Assembly (NCBI GenBank): GCA_902786265.1
Contig: CADACE010000011.1
Location: 33,947 to 97,946, forward strand
DNA: 64,000 nt
DNA from: an uncultured Chloroflexota bacterium
GTDB taxonomy: Bacteria; Chloroflexota; Anaerolineae; Anaerolineales; Anaerolineaceae
Direction: 5' to 3'
Of the stretch, positions 1 to 9,724 are shown piece by piece; within the stretch, counting starts at the first letter, position 1; each line of letters begins with the position of its first letter. The notes beneath the pieces were generated by a model. It did no database searches. It was not told where the DNA came from and saw only the letters and a program-made list of their open reading frames with translations. A program made the position numbers and the translations under genes.

Positions 1-903
1 AACCGGAGCCTGGGTGTTGGTAGGAACACGGAAGGAATCATTTTCCGCATAGCTGCCCTGACCGTCAACGGAGCAGATCCAGTCAATGAACTTCTTAGCG
101 TTTTCCTGTTCATCCGCAGGGCCGTTCTTGATCAGAGCGACTGCGCCGACTTCGTAACCGGTGCCGTCTTCAGGGAAGGACAGTTCAATGTGATAGCCTT
201 CCGGAGTCAGCTGCAGCGCGTCATGGGAAAAGGTCAGCGCGATGGCTGCTTCACCCAGGGCAACAGCGTTCGGGGCAGCGGAACCGGCTTTGGTGAACTG
301 GCTGATGTTCTTGCTCAGTTTGCCCATGTATTCCCAGCAGGCTTCTTCGCCCTTGAGCTGGATCAGGGTCGCAAGAACGGTATAAGCTGTACCGGAGGTC
401 GCCGGATGAGCCATGATGATTTCGCCTTCGTACTTCGGGTCGAGCAGGTCTTCCCATGTCTTCGGATATTCATAGCCGTTGTCCTTGAACCAGTCGGAGT
501 TGCAGGCGAAAGCAATGCAGCCTACATAGATCGGGTTCCAGGTACCGGTGGGATCCAGATAAGCCTGAGGGGTGTTTGCCAGTTCAGGTGACTGATAGGG
601 TTCAAACAGACCTCTGCCGGCAGCGGCGATATAGTTGTCGGTGGAACCGCCAAGCATCAAAGCTGCCTGAGGATTTTCCTTTTCAGCTTCTACACGGGTG
701 AGCATTTCACCGGCGGACAGGCGGATGTATTCGATCTGAATGCCGGTTTCGGCTGTAAACTTATTGAAGTAATAAATCACTTCACTTTCCGGGAAAGCCG
801 TATACACGGTCAGCTTATTGCTGTCCGCGAGTGCGGCTGCTGCTGTGCAGAGCACTACAGCCAGACAAATAACCAATGCAACTATACGAATATTGTTTTT
901 CAT
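1..903 (-). CDS. ABC transporter solute-binding protein (iron/polyamine type), 3' end outside window
   Basis: Reading from an ATG at 903 down the minus strand gives 301 open codons that run off the window at base 1, so the C-terminus is missing. The product starts with a classical signal peptide (MKNNIRIVALVICLAVVLC, then Ala-rich up to ALA before Asp) with no lipobox cysteine. The mature part begins KLTVYTAFPESEVIYYF and contains PKTWEDLLDPKYEGEI, both typical of family-1 extracellular binding proteins of the FbpA/PotD class that carry Fe3+, spermidine or phosphonates to an ABC permease. The permease and ATPase genes would lie beyond base 1. Substrate cannot be told from the sequence. The upstream gene ends 50 nt away behind a small terminator. 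Confidence 0.85.
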   Translation of the reverse strand, partial: MKNNIRIVALVICLAVVLCTAAAALADSNKLTVYTAFPESEVIYYFNKFTAETGIQIEYIRLSAGEMLTRVEAEKENPQAALMLGGSTDNYIAAAGRGLFEPYQSPELANTPQAYLDPTGTWNPIYVGCIAFACNSDWFKDNGYEYPKTWEDLLDPKYEGEIIMAHPATSGTAYTVLATLIQLKGEEACWEYMGKLSKNISQFTKAGSAAPNAVALGEAAIALTFSHDALQLTPEGYHIELSFPEDGTGYEVGAVALIKNGPADEQENAKKFIDWICSVDGQGSYAENDSFRVPTNTQAPV

Positions 904-933
904 GAGAATTTCCTTTCTTCTTCTGAATGAAAT

Positions 934-951
934 AAACCGCATCCGCGGTTT
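934..951 (-). terminator. short hairpin after the EEP-family gene
   Basis: AAACCGC (934-940) pairs with GCGGTTT (945-951) around a 4-nt loop, directly after the stop codon of the upstream minus-strand gene. The following T-run (ATTTC on the minus strand) is weak, so termination may be partial and the binding-protein gene could be partly co-transcribed. Confidence 0.45.
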
Positions 952-952
952 T

Positions 953-1993
953 TTACCAGGTTATGCTGCATTTAGCCCAAACTGCATTATGGTCCGAAAG
1001 TTCTTCACCCTGAAATTCCTGAAGTGCACTGCCTTCCGGCGCAAAGGCGCAATCCTCTTTTCTCGTTGAAACAACACGGCTCACTTCCGCCTTCATCCCG
1101 CGCAGCAGCATCCAGTCCAGCCGCAGCGGCAGCCATCCTCCCTGCGGAAGAGGCTTCCTGCGGGTAGGCACCGGCAGGTCCGGCACAAGCGTATATCCGA
1201 AGCTTTCCGCTGTGCGGAGACAATTCTCCCATTCCGGTACATCTTCCAGGCAGCGCCTTTGCAGCTCGGCACTGGAGGCGATTTTCTGAATGGCAGCCTT
1301 GTCATTCCCGTCGAAAGTATTCGTGTTCAGGTCTCCGCCCAGAGCAACAGGCATATCTTTGGGGAACTGACGCTCCGCTGCCTCCAACAGAAACCTCAGC
1401 TGCTGGTCCCGTCCGCTGCCATCAGTCCGGTTTTCCAAATGAATGGTACCGACACCGATCTGCCGGCTGCCCAGTGATAATTCCGCCAGAATGCCCAGCC
1501 TTCCGCCGATCCGCTTCTGCCGGTCAAAATACCAGTTGTATTTCTCTGGGAGCCGAACGATCTGTGCGTCCCGGATGGGGAAACGGGAAAAAATCGCGTT
1601 TCCGTGAAACCCTTTGGGATCGTTTTCATTAACCAGTTCAACGAATTCCAATCCGAAAACACTGTCCATTCCGAGCCGCCCGGCCAGTTCTTCCGTCGTA
1701 TTCCGGCAGCCGGAACGCACACATCCGTCATCCAGTTCATTGGCAAGGATCACATCAAAGGGCTGAATTTCGGGGCAATATTCCAGATAATCGCCCAGTT
1801 CCGCCAGATGTACACCGCGTTCCATATTAAACACAAGCACATTCAGCTGGTCCTTTGCACCGGAATTATATTCTTCCGCGTGACAGACCTCGGTCTGAGA
1901 AAACTGAGGTATCCGGGACATCACCTCATGCTGGGAGAGATGCTCCAGCATTGAGCCGAAATGTCTTCGATCTTCGAGAGGAATACCTTGCAT
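953..1993 (-). CDS. endonuclease/exonuclease/phosphatase (EEP) family protein
   Basis: The 346-residue product shows the EEP-fold motifs in order: FNMERG near residue 55, NELDDG (metal-binding Glu), GNAIFSRFPI, GTIHLEN, GGDLNT (Asp/Asn pair), RLDWML, and C-terminal SDHNAVWA with the catalytic Asp-His. Members hydrolyse phosphodiester or phosphomonoester bonds in nucleic acids, phospholipids or inositol phosphates; nothing here fixes the substrate. There is no signal peptide or membrane segment. About 45 residues before the fold are unmatched, so the true start may be a later Met (Met15 or Met25); ATG 1993 lacks a strong ribosome site. It has its own promoter about 40 nt upstream, separate from dnaE. 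Confidence 0.8.
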   Translation of the reverse strand: MQGIPLEDRRHFGSMLEHLSQHEVMSRIPQFSQTEVCHAEEYNSGAKDQLNVLVFNMERGVHLAELGDYLEYCPEIQPFDVILANELDDGCVRSGCRNTTEELAGRLGMDSVFGLEFVELVNENDPKGFHGNAIFSRFPIRDAQIVRLPEKYNWYFDRQKRIGGRLGILAELSLGSRQIGVGTIHLENRTDGSGRDQQLRFLLEAAERQFPKDMPVALGGDLNTNTFDGNDKAAIQKIASSAELQRRCLEDVPEWENCLRTAESFGYTLVPDLPVPTRRKPLPQGGWLPLRLDWMLLRGMKAEVSRVVSTRKEDCAFAPEGSALQEFQGEELSDHNAVWAKCSITW

Positions 1994-2028
1994 GAAATTG
2001 CTCTTTCTTTTCCAGTGTCAGTATTTTT

Positions 2029-2057
2029 ATTGTACTTTGTTGTATACTGTCTGTCAA
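2029..2057 (-). promoter_or_regulatory. sigma-70-like promoter for the EEP-family gene
   Basis: On the minus strand TTGACA (2057-2052) is followed after exactly 17 nt by TACAAT (2034-2029). The predicted start point near 2022 leaves a leader of about 28 nt before ATG 1993. Confidence 0.7.
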
Positions 2058-2095
2058 GAATGAATCTTTGGCATCCGGCAATCTGAAAGGTCCGG

Positions 2096-5000
2096 TTATC
2101 TTGCGGGGGCTTTATCCTCGATTTGTATATTCGCGTCGCCAACCAGTTCCCGGAGTTTATTCAAAAGATCGCTGCAGATTTTCGTTTTGATATTCGGAAA
2201 ATCCACAAGGTAAGCCTCACCGGCTTCAAGGATCAAAAAGGAAACGTTATCCTCTCCCGGATAAGAAGAGACCAAACCATGCAGCCGGCGGATGCGGCGG
2301 CCCGATGATCCGGGCTGCGCGTTAGGCTCGACGCGGACGATCACAGTCAGCAGCTTCGGCTTAGGTTTCTCGTCAACAGAAAACAGCTCCTCATCCAGAC
2401 TGTCGACATCATTAACACCCCTTGAAATATCATCTGAGAACGAATCATCATTCATCAGTGCCATCCGGTCGATCACCGGAGCGATATCGGAAACCCGGCC
2501 GGATTTTTCCGTATCGTCCGCCGGAGGTACTTGAGACGGAGCCTGTTCATCTTCCGGGTCGGTAAAGAATCCGGTAACCGGGCCGATATTGGCGGACGCG
2601 ATTGGTTTAATGACACTCTTCGGAGCCGGCTGAACCGGTTCTGAAGGCGGTTCGTCAATATCAAACGGCGGATCGTCGTCATCATCACCCGAATCACTCA
2701 TCGCAGCTTCCGACTTCGGACCAGACGGTTGGGAAATTGAACCATCCGCAGGACCGGCATCCTCATTGAGGGCTGCATTATCAGCCGATGAAGCATTTCC
2801 GACTGTTTCAACGATCACGGGCTTTTCCGCCAACACTTCCTTTGCTGCTTCCGTTTCGGACTGGTTCATATCCTCATCCGGTTCCGGTCCGGTAAGGGCA
2901 CCGCAGGCATCGGGCATTTCATCTGCCGGAACGGGCGGCATATCATCGAAGGGATCCGTCATCATCGGAAAATCTTCCATTGGCGGCAGTTCATCGAACC
3001 AGCCATCATCCGGCGGCGGACCATAAGGTCCCGGCACTTCATTGAAATGATGTCCTGCTGCCGCCTGTGCCTCCGGAGTCAGCTCCTCCACACGATCTTC
3101 CTCCGAATAGGTATCCGCAAAATAGGCATCCGATTCCGCCATGCCATTGATCAGCAGGGAAGAGGCTTTCTGCGCGGAAATCTGCGGTGCGCCGCGGGTT
3201 TTGTCCAGCTTACCTTCCACGATGATCGGCGCGTCCACTTTGACGATATCCCGGACCTCGTCCCACACTCTGGGAAAGAAGATGACGTCTATCACATCGC
3301 CGTGGATATCTTCCAGCTTGATGGCACACATGGACTTGTTGTCTTTCTTGGTCAGCAGGCTGCGGGCAGACTGCACCAGACCACCGACGGTAATGTACTT
3401 ATTCTGTTCGATATCATCCAGCTGATTGCGGGTAACACAATGATGACGCTGCAGAGCGGCACGATGGACGTTCAGCGGGTGGTCGGAAACATACAGTCCC
3501 AGCAGATCCTTTTCCCAATTCAGTTTTTCACGGGACTCGATCGGCGTCGTTTCCGGAAGGACGATCTTCTGGAGCGGGATATCGAACATATCAAACAACC
3601 CCATCTGTCCGCTGTCAGCACCTTTATATTTTGACGCGCTGGTCGCGATCATATCATCCAGAGCCGCCAGCAGCGCGCCGCGCTCACCGAAGGAATCCAT
3701 GGCACCGACTTTCGCGAGGCTTTCCAAAGCTCTGCGCCCGACCTGCCGCAGGTCAATGCGGCTGACAAAATCATCCAGGCTCTTGAAAGGACCGTTCTTT
3801 TCCCGCTCGTTGATGATCGCTTCCGCCGCACCCTGTCCGACATTCTTGATCGCCCCCAGGCCAAAGCGGATTGACTTGTCTCCGTCAACGGAGAAATCCC
3901 AAAAGCTCGATTCGATCTTCGGCGGCAGAACACTGATGCCATACTGGCGGCAGTCATTGATGTAAAAAGCGATCTTGGCGGAATCACCCGCGTTCGCGGA
4001 GAGGATGGCGGTCATGAATTCGACCGTGTAATGGCACTTCAGATAACCGGTCTGGACCGCGAGCACGCCATAGTCAGCCGCATGGCTCTTATTGAACCCG
4101 TAATTCGCGAACTGTTCCCATTCCGCGAAGATAGCCTCCGCGGTTTCCTTTGCCACGCCGTTTTTCTGAGCCCCTTCGATGAACTTGATGCGGTGCTTTT
4201 CGACCTTATCCTTTTTCTTCTTGGAGATCGCTTTCCGCAGGTCATCAGATTCGGAAGCCGTATAACCGGCAAGGTCCATAGCCGCGAACATGATCTGTTC
4301 CTGATAAACCGGGATCCCATAGGTTTCCGCGAAGATCGGTTCCATCAGCGGATGGAGATACTTCACCTCTTCCCGCCCATTCATACGCTCAATATACGAA
4401 GGAATGAACTGCATCGGGCCCGGACGATAGAGCGCCACCATCGCGATGATGTGCTCCAGCTTCTTCGGTCCCATTTCCATCAGGTAGCGGGTCATGCCCG
4501 TACTTTCCAGTTGGAAGACCCCTGCTGTATTCCCGTCTGCCAGGAACTTATAGGTATCCGCGTCATCCGTCGGGATGTTCTGAAGCGTCAGCCTGACGCC
4601 GTGCCGTTCAAAAATCGTATCGCAGCATTTCTGCATGACCGTCAGCGTGATGAGGCCGAGGAAATCCACCTTCAGCAGGCCCATGCGGTCCACGATCGTC
4701 ATTTCAAACTGAGCCACGGATTTGATCGGGTTGTCGTCCGCCCCGTTGGTCGGACGATGCAGCGGAGCGTACTTCACGATCGGAATATCCGTGATGATCA
4801 GCCCGGCAGCGTGTGTACCCGCGTTCCGCGCGACACCTTCCATTTCAGCGGCGGTATTGACCAGCTCCGTAAGCTGACTGCTTTCGTCAACAGCCTGCTT
4901 GAATTCAGCTACCTCTTCAAGGCAGTTTTTCAGCGTGATCGGTTTGCCGCTTACCGGCATCTTATTGCCCGCGGGGATGAGTTTACAGACCCGGTCAACT

Positions 5001-6352
5001 TCTGAAAGCGGGACATCCATCACCCGCCCGACGTCCCGGACCGCGCCTTTCGCGCCGAGGCAGTTGAATGTGATGATCTGCGAGACATGATCCTCTCCGT
5101 ATTTGTCGGAGCAGTATTGCAGCAGTTTATAGCGTTTATCGTCCTGAATATCCAGGTCAATATCCGGCATGGAAATACGTCCCGGGTTCAGGAAACGTTC
5201 AAAGATCAGTTTGAATTTCAAAGGTTCTACCGGGGTGATGCCCAGCGTGTAAGCAACCATGGAACCGGCACCGGATCCGCGGACGTTATACCACCAGTTG
5301 CACTCCTTGGCATGGTTCACCAGGTCCTGCACGATCAGGAAGTAGGAGTCAAACCCCATGGTATGGATAATGTTCAGCTCATGTTCAAGACGGTCGCGGA
5401 CGACTTTATCTTCTGCGTGTTCTCCGTACCGCCAGATCAGCCCTTTTTCACAATTTTTCCGCAGCTGGGACTGGTCATTTTCACCTTCGGGCAGCGGGAA
5501 AATCGGCAGATGGTAACCGTGGGGTTCCAGATCGACAAAGCAGCGTTCCGCGATTTTCACCGTATTGGAAAGCGCACCCGGTACGTCGCCGAATAATCTT
5601 TCCATTTCTTCAGGAGAACGGAAATAGTAGGAATGGTCGCTCATGCGGAAGCGTTTTTCATCCGTCAGCTTCGCACCGGTCTGGATGGCAAGCAGGATGT
5701 CCTGATATTTCCAGTCGCCGGGGTCCACATAATGGGCGTCGTTGGTGGCGACAAAACCCAGGTCATATTCTTTCCCGAATTCCAGCAGCTTTTTGTTGAC
5801 TTCGTATAATTCCGGGATGTTGTGATCCTGCAGCTCGATAAAGAAATTATCCCGCCCGAACAGGTCAAGATACCATTCCAGGCGTTTGCGCGCGCCGTCA
5901 ATATTTCCGCGGCGGATCAATGAGGGAATCTCACCTGCCAGACAGGCGGTGGTGCAGATCAGCCCCTCGGCATGGGACTCCAGATATTCATGGTCGATCC
6001 GCGGATGGTAATAGAAGCCTTCCAGTTGGGACGCGGAGGCGATTTCAAGAAGATTCTGATAGCCCGTCTGGTTTTCCGCGAGCAGCAGCAGATGGTTCGC
6101 GCCCTTGTCACGCGGATCGCGGGAACGCATATCCCGCGGAGCCATATATGCCTCCAGCCCGATGACCGGTTTGATGCCGGCTTCCTGGGCAGCCATGTAA
6201 AACTCCACCACACCGAACATCGTCCCGTGATCGGTAATCGCGACCGCGGGCATATTCATTTCCTTCGCTCGCTGCATTACTTTCTTGATCTTGCTGAACC
6301 CGTCCAGCAGGGAATATTCGGTATGTAAGTGAAGATGTACAAAATCAGGCAT
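2096..6352 (-). CDS. dnaE: DNA polymerase III alpha subunit with a long acidic C-terminal linker
   Basis: This is the replicative polymerase, 1418 residues long against roughly 1150-1200 for most DnaE1 proteins. The N-terminal PHP domain starts at HLHLHTEYSLLDG (6-18); the palm catalytic aspartates are in PDIDLDIQDD (396-405); the finger region contains AAMDLAGYTASESDDLRKA. An OB-fold lies near residues 1010-1070 (ITVGGLVQSARSLL). Residues about 1071-1328 are a low-complexity Asp/Glu/Pro/Ser stretch, followed by about 90 well-folded-looking residues starting KPKPKLLTVIVRVE. The extra length is almost entirely that linker. ATG 6352 has AAGGAGAG upstream. PHP metal ligands appear intact, so the domain may be active as a proofreading nuclease. 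Confidence 0.97.
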   Translation of the reverse strand: MPDFVHLHLHTEYSLLDGFSKIKKVMQRAKEMNMPAVAITDHGTMFGVVEFYMAAQEAGIKPVIGLEAYMAPRDMRSRDPRDKGANHLLLLAENQTGYQNLLEIASASQLEGFYYHPRIDHEYLESHAEGLICTTACLAGEIPSLIRRGNIDGARKRLEWYLDLFGRDNFFIELQDHNIPELYEVNKKLLEFGKEYDLGFVATNDAHYVDPGDWKYQDILLAIQTGAKLTDEKRFRMSDHSYYFRSPEEMERLFGDVPGALSNTVKIAERCFVDLEPHGYHLPIFPLPEGENDQSQLRKNCEKGLIWRYGEHAEDKVVRDRLEHELNIIHTMGFDSYFLIVQDLVNHAKECNWWYNVRGSGAGSMVAYTLGITPVEPLKFKLIFERFLNPGRISMPDIDLDIQDDKRYKLLQYCSDKYGEDHVSQIITFNCLGAKGAVRDVGRVMDVPLSEVDRVCKLIPAGNKMPVSGKPITLKNCLEEVAEFKQAVDESSQLTELVNTAAEMEGVARNAGTHAAGLIITDIPIVKYAPLHRPTNGADDNPIKSVAQFEMTIVDRMGLLKVDFLGLITLTVMQKCCDTIFERHGVRLTLQNIPTDDADTYKFLADGNTAGVFQLESTGMTRYLMEMGPKKLEHIIAMVALYRPGPMQFIPSYIERMNGREEVKYLHPLMEPIFAETYGIPVYQEQIMFAAMDLAGYTASESDDLRKAISKKKKDKVEKHRIKFIEGAQKNGVAKETAEAIFAEWEQFANYGFNKSHAADYGVLAVQTGYLKCHYTVEFMTAILSANAGDSAKIAFYINDCRQYGISVLPPKIESSFWDFSVDGDKSIRFGLGAIKNVGQGAAEAIINEREKNGPFKSLDDFVSRIDLRQVGRRALESLAKVGAMDSFGERGALLAALDDMIATSASKYKGADSGQMGLFDMFDIPLQKIVLPETTPIESREKLNWEKDLLGLYVSDHPLNVHRAALQRHHCVTRNQLDDIEQNKYITVGGLVQSARSLLTKKDNKSMCAIKLEDIHGDVIDVIFFPRVWDEVRDIVKVDAPIIVEGKLDKTRGAPQISAQKASSLLINGMAESDAYFADTYSEEDRVEELTPEAQAAAGHHFNEVPGPYGPPPDDGWFDELPPMEDFPMMTDPFDDMPPVPADEMPDACGALTGPEPDEDMNQSETEAAKEVLAEKPVIVETVGNASSADNAALNEDAGPADGSISQPSGPKSEAAMSDSGDDDDDPPFDIDEPPSEPVQPAPKSVIKPIASANIGPVTGFFTDPEDEQAPSQVPPADDTEKSGRVSDIAPVIDRMALMNDDSFSDDISRGVNDVDSLDEELFSVDEKPKPKLLTVIVRVEPNAQPGSSGRRIRRLHGLVSSYPGEDNVSFLILEAGEAYLVDFPNIKTKICSDLLNKLRELVGDANIQIEDKAPAR

Positions 6353-6585
6353 AATGGTCTCTCCTTACCTTTATTTTATCATTTGTAGCAGGAATTATCC
6401 ATGATAAAATCTGATTTCTCTGTGATATTTTTTACTTAAACCTGACAGTTATTCTTTCGGCGAACAGGTCGGATATTTATCAAAACTGCTGAGCATCACG
6501 GCAGCATTATCTGCAAAGGTATACCCTTTGATACTTTCATGCGCCTGTTTTAAAGCTGAGGCGATTCAATTTCCAAACCCGAATT

Positions 6586-9021
6586 TTATTTCACATAGGT
6601 ACCAAGCACCCGGGATAAAGCATCGATATCGATGGGTTTTGTGATGTGATCATTCATTCCGGCTTTTTTACTGTTCACGATATCTTCAGCAAAAGCGTTT
6701 GCGGACATTGCCACGATGGGGATCTTTTTTGCGTATTGCCTATCGATGGAGCGGATCGTCCTTGCGGCTTCATAACCATCCATGTTCGGCATCCGGATAT
6801 CCATTAAGATAAGGGAATAATATCCGTCCGGAGAATCCGTCAGCTTCCTGACTGCCTTCTCCCCGTCCTCTGCCCAGTCCACCACGGCACCGGTCATTTC
6901 CAGAAAGTCCATGGCGATCTCAGCATTGATTTCCTGATCCTCCGCCAGAAGGATATGCCGTCCGGACAGATCCATATCTTCCAGCTTCTGCAGGGAAGCG
7001 TCTGCCCCGGTTTCCCCGGATCCTTCATTGGTAAGAGAGTGGAAAAGGGAAGCCAGTTTCGTACGGAACAAAGGCTTGCTGATAAACGCATCAACTCCTG
7101 CTTCTCTGGCTTCCTGCTCTATTTCCGTCCAGTCATAAGCAGAGAAGATGATAATAGGATGCCCGCTGCCCACCAGGCCGCGGATCTGCCGGACAGTTTC
7201 AACGCCGCCCATATCCGGAAGCTTCCAATCAATCATAAAGGCGAAAAAGTCGCGGTTTTGTTCCTGTCTCGCTTTCACACGGTCTACCGCCGCTTTGCCT
7301 GAAAGGACCCATTCGCTGTTCATCCCCATATCATTGAGAAGCGCACAGGCAGACTCACAGCAGACAGGATCATCATCAGCCACCAGAACACGAAGGTCAG
7401 CGAAGCTGTCAAAGTTAATATTTTCATTGCTTTGCACTTTCAGATAAACACTGACCGTGAATTTTGAGCCTTCGCCATAGACGCTTTCCACAGAAATGTC
7501 ACCGCCCATCATCCTTACGATATTCCGGGTGATAACCATACCGAGCCCTGTACCCTGAATGCCGGCATTTTTTCTGTCAGCAGCGCGGGTGAAAGGCTCG
7601 AAGAGGTGCTTCTGAAACTCTTCCGTCATTCCGAAGCCGTTATCCTCAAAGATAAACTGATAATAGCCATGTCCCGGCTTCCGTGTGTGATTTTCTCTTA
7701 CACTGAGAGAGATTTTCCCTCCGTCAGGCGTATATTTTATGGCATTACTCATAATATTGACAAAAACCTGCAGAAGGCGCCGGCGGTCGCCGATGACCTG
7801 TTCATGCTCCACGTTGATGATATTGATCCGGAAGCTGTGTTCATGCGACTGGATCTGCGGCCGGGTCATCGTCAGCATCTCATCAATAAGTTCCGCCAGA
7901 CAGAACTCTTCCTCCTGCAGTTCCACCTTTCCGGACTCGATCTTATTCATATCCAGAACATCGTTGATCAGGGCGAGGAGATGGTTTGAGGATTCCGTGA
8001 TCTTCCGCAGACAGTCCGCGACGCGCTCCCTGTCATCCAGGTGATTGGCCGCGATGGCGGTCATACCGATGATCCCGTTCATGGGCGTGCGCATATCATG
8101 GCTCATACTGGAGAGAAATTCACTCTTTGCCCTGTTGGAGGCATTGGCAGCACCAATGGCTTCCCTGAGAGCCTGCTGTATCTGCTGCTCTTTTCTTACT
8201 TCATCATCCACATTCTTAAAGCCGCAAACGATGCCTTCACGACCGTTGTTCAGTTCCAGTTTGGCAAATTCCAGCCTGTAATGACGTATTCCGTTCTCAA
8301 AAACCCGGCGGAAAGGAATGGAATAGATCAGCTTATCCGCTGTGTTTTTGATAATATTTTCAGGGGTGACGGAATCAAGAAACATCTGCCGGTCCTCTTC
8401 CAAAATCAGACCGGAGTAAAAAGCAAACGCGTCGGAAAATCGGGTGATCGTCATAGCTTTGTTGGCAGGCATAAGATGTTCCATCCGTTTATCGACCCGG
8501 TACAGCTCAAAACGCTGGGTTTCCATATCTTTGATCAGCCAGACAGAATCGTAGACCCGTGTAAGCGCTTCGATGACGGCAGTGCGCAGTGCTTTATCGG
8601 ATTCTGCCTGCTGGTGACTGTCAGTGATATCTGAGATAAAAACATAATACAGGCCTTTGTAAACCTCGGATTCCACATAATGACCGTAATCGTCGATCCA
8701 TCGGATCTCACCGTCCTTACGAATGATGCGGTATTCCACATGATCAAGCTCGGAGCGGCTTTCATTGACTTGTTTTTTGATCAGGGAAGAGATTCTTTCA
8801 TAATCATCCGGATGGATCATGCCCCGGAAAGTAAAACCGGAATAATCTTTGAAATCCTCCAGACTGTCACATCCGTAGATTTCACAGACAGCAGAGTTTG
8901 CGTACAGCAATTCTTCACTTTCATCAGCTCTGTAGATAAAGAAGCCTCCGGGCATATGCTCGCCAAACTGTTCAATTATTGAAAGACTTTCCTCATTCAG
9001 GACAAAATATTTGCTGAACAT
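6586..9021 (-). CDS. soluble PAS hybrid histidine kinase with two receiver domains
   Basis: 811 residues from ATG 9021, chosen over an upstream start at 9132 because GGGAGAGG sits just before it and the upstream stretch overlaps the ribosomal operon terminator. Order of domains: PAS (about 15-130, with the PAC-like VFISDITD), a second PAS-like region (about 145-275), HisKA with phospho-acceptor His308 in SHDMRTPMNG, HATPase with NAIKYTPDGG and GTGLGMVITR, REC1 (LVADDDP, phospho-Asp in MIDWKLPDMGG, about 545-665) and REC2 (LLAEDQEIN, LMDIRMPNMDG, about 690-805). There is no membrane segment, so it senses a cytoplasmic signal. No output domain or partner regulator is adjacent; it probably signals through a phosphorelay encoded elsewhere. 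Confidence 0.93.
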   Translation of the reverse strand: MFSKYFVLNEESLSIIEQFGEHMPGGFFIYRADESEELLYANSAVCEIYGCDSLEDFKDYSGFTFRGMIHPDDYERISSLIKKQVNESRSELDHVEYRIIRKDGEIRWIDDYGHYVESEVYKGLYYVFISDITDSHQQAESDKALRTAVIEALTRVYDSVWLIKDMETQRFELYRVDKRMEHLMPANKAMTITRFSDAFAFYSGLILEEDRQMFLDSVTPENIIKNTADKLIYSIPFRRVFENGIRHYRLEFAKLELNNGREGIVCGFKNVDDEVRKEQQIQQALREAIGAANASNRAKSEFLSSMSHDMRTPMNGIIGMTAIAANHLDDRERVADCLRKITESSNHLLALINDVLDMNKIESGKVELQEEEFCLAELIDEMLTMTRPQIQSHEHSFRINIINVEHEQVIGDRRRLLQVFVNIMSNAIKYTPDGGKISLSVRENHTRKPGHGYYQFIFEDNGFGMTEEFQKHLFEPFTRAADRKNAGIQGTGLGMVITRNIVRMMGGDISVESVYGEGSKFTVSVYLKVQSNENINFDSFADLRVLVADDDPVCCESACALLNDMGMNSEWVLSGKAAVDRVKARQEQNRDFFAFMIDWKLPDMGGVETVRQIRGLVGSGHPIIIFSAYDWTEIEQEAREAGVDAFISKPLFRTKLASLFHSLTNEGSGETGADASLQKLEDMDLSGRHILLAEDQEINAEIAMDFLEMTGAVVDWAEDGEKAVRKLTDSPDGYYSLILMDIRMPNMDGYEAARTIRSIDRQYAKKIPIVAMSANAFAEDIVNSKKAGMNDHITKPIDIDALSRVLGTYVK

Positions 9022-9155
9022 AGACCTCTCCCGCACATGGAATTGATTAACTTTACCATAATTATGCAAATTTTTCCAGATATTTTCTTTGTGCGTAAAA
9101 GATATCCGGGGCTTTCCTAAACGAAGAGGCAAAAGTCGTCCCGCTTAAATAAAAA

Positions 9156-9177
9156 AGCGGCCCATTTATGAGCCGCT
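9156..9177 (-). terminator. rho-independent terminator of the rplU-rpmA-rpmE operon
   Basis: AGCGGC (9156-9161) pairs with GCCGCT (9172-9177); on the minus strand the stem is followed by TTTTTTATTT. It lies about 20 nt after the rpmE stop codon. Confidence 0.8.
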
Positions 9178-9198
9178 CTTATCATTTGAGAAGAATTC

Positions 9199-9663
9199 TT
9201 AGTCTTCGCTGCCGGGGACTTCAATACCCTTGGAGCGCATAGCTTTCTTGATCTCAATCAGGCGGGACTGGCCGATGCCATCGAGATCGAGAACAGCCTG
9301 ATCACCGTTGACCAGAGCCTTGAGGACATCAGAGGCTTTTTCGAAGCCGGCTTTTGCCCAGGCTTTGACGCTCGCGGAACTCAGTTCCAGATCAGCGATC
9401 TTCATATTATTGACATTCTTGCCTTCTTCGCGGGTCTTCTTTTCATCCAGGAAATCCTGGCGAGCCTGCAGACGGCGATAGAAGCGATCAACCTGTCCTT
9501 CCATATCGAGCAGACGCTGCTGCTGACCGGTGAAGAACGGATGGCACTTGGAGCAAACTTCAGTGCGGATCTCTTTCTTAATTGAACCCGTGGTCCAGGT
9601 ATTACCGCATGCGCAGGTCACCTTCGCATCGTAATAATAAGTCGGATGGGTATCTTTTTTCAT
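9199..9663 (-). CDS. rpmE: ribosomal protein L31 with C-terminal helix-hairpin-helix extension
   Basis: Residues 1-75 are a zinc-type L31: MKKDTHPTYYYDAKVTCACG with Cys17/Cys19 and CSKC giving Cys37/Cys40, then HPFFTGQQ. L31 sits at the bridge between ribosomal subunits and is normally about 65-90 residues; this one has 154. Residues about 85-150 read like the C-terminal domain of RNA polymerase alpha: ADLELSSASVKAWAKAGFEK followed by LDLDGIGQSRLIEIKKAM, matching the helix-hairpin-helix pattern LxLSxRxxNxLxxAGI...LGxKSLxEI. A Lys/Arg/Glu helix joins the two. It is the last gene of the rplU-rpmA-rpmE operon, 61 nt behind rpmA, with a terminator after it. Function of the extension is unknown; nucleic-acid binding is an inference. 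Confidence 0.9.
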   Translation of the reverse strand: MKKDTHPTYYYDAKVTCACGNTWTTGSIKKEIRTEVCSKCHPFFTGQQQRLLDMEGQVDRFYRRLQARQDFLDEKKTREEGKNVNNMKIADLELSSASVKAWAKAGFEKASDVLKALVNGDQAVLDLDGIGQSRLIEIKKAMRSKGIEVPGSED

Positions 9664-9724
9664 TTCGTTTATTCCTTTCGCGATTCGTTTCTCATGTCAC
9701 TTGAGAGAAACGGACGAGCTTTTC

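Noticed and set aside
4031..5005. 324-codon plus-strand frame opposite dnaE
   Set aside because: Antisense shadow of dnaE with no ribosome site and no protein motif.
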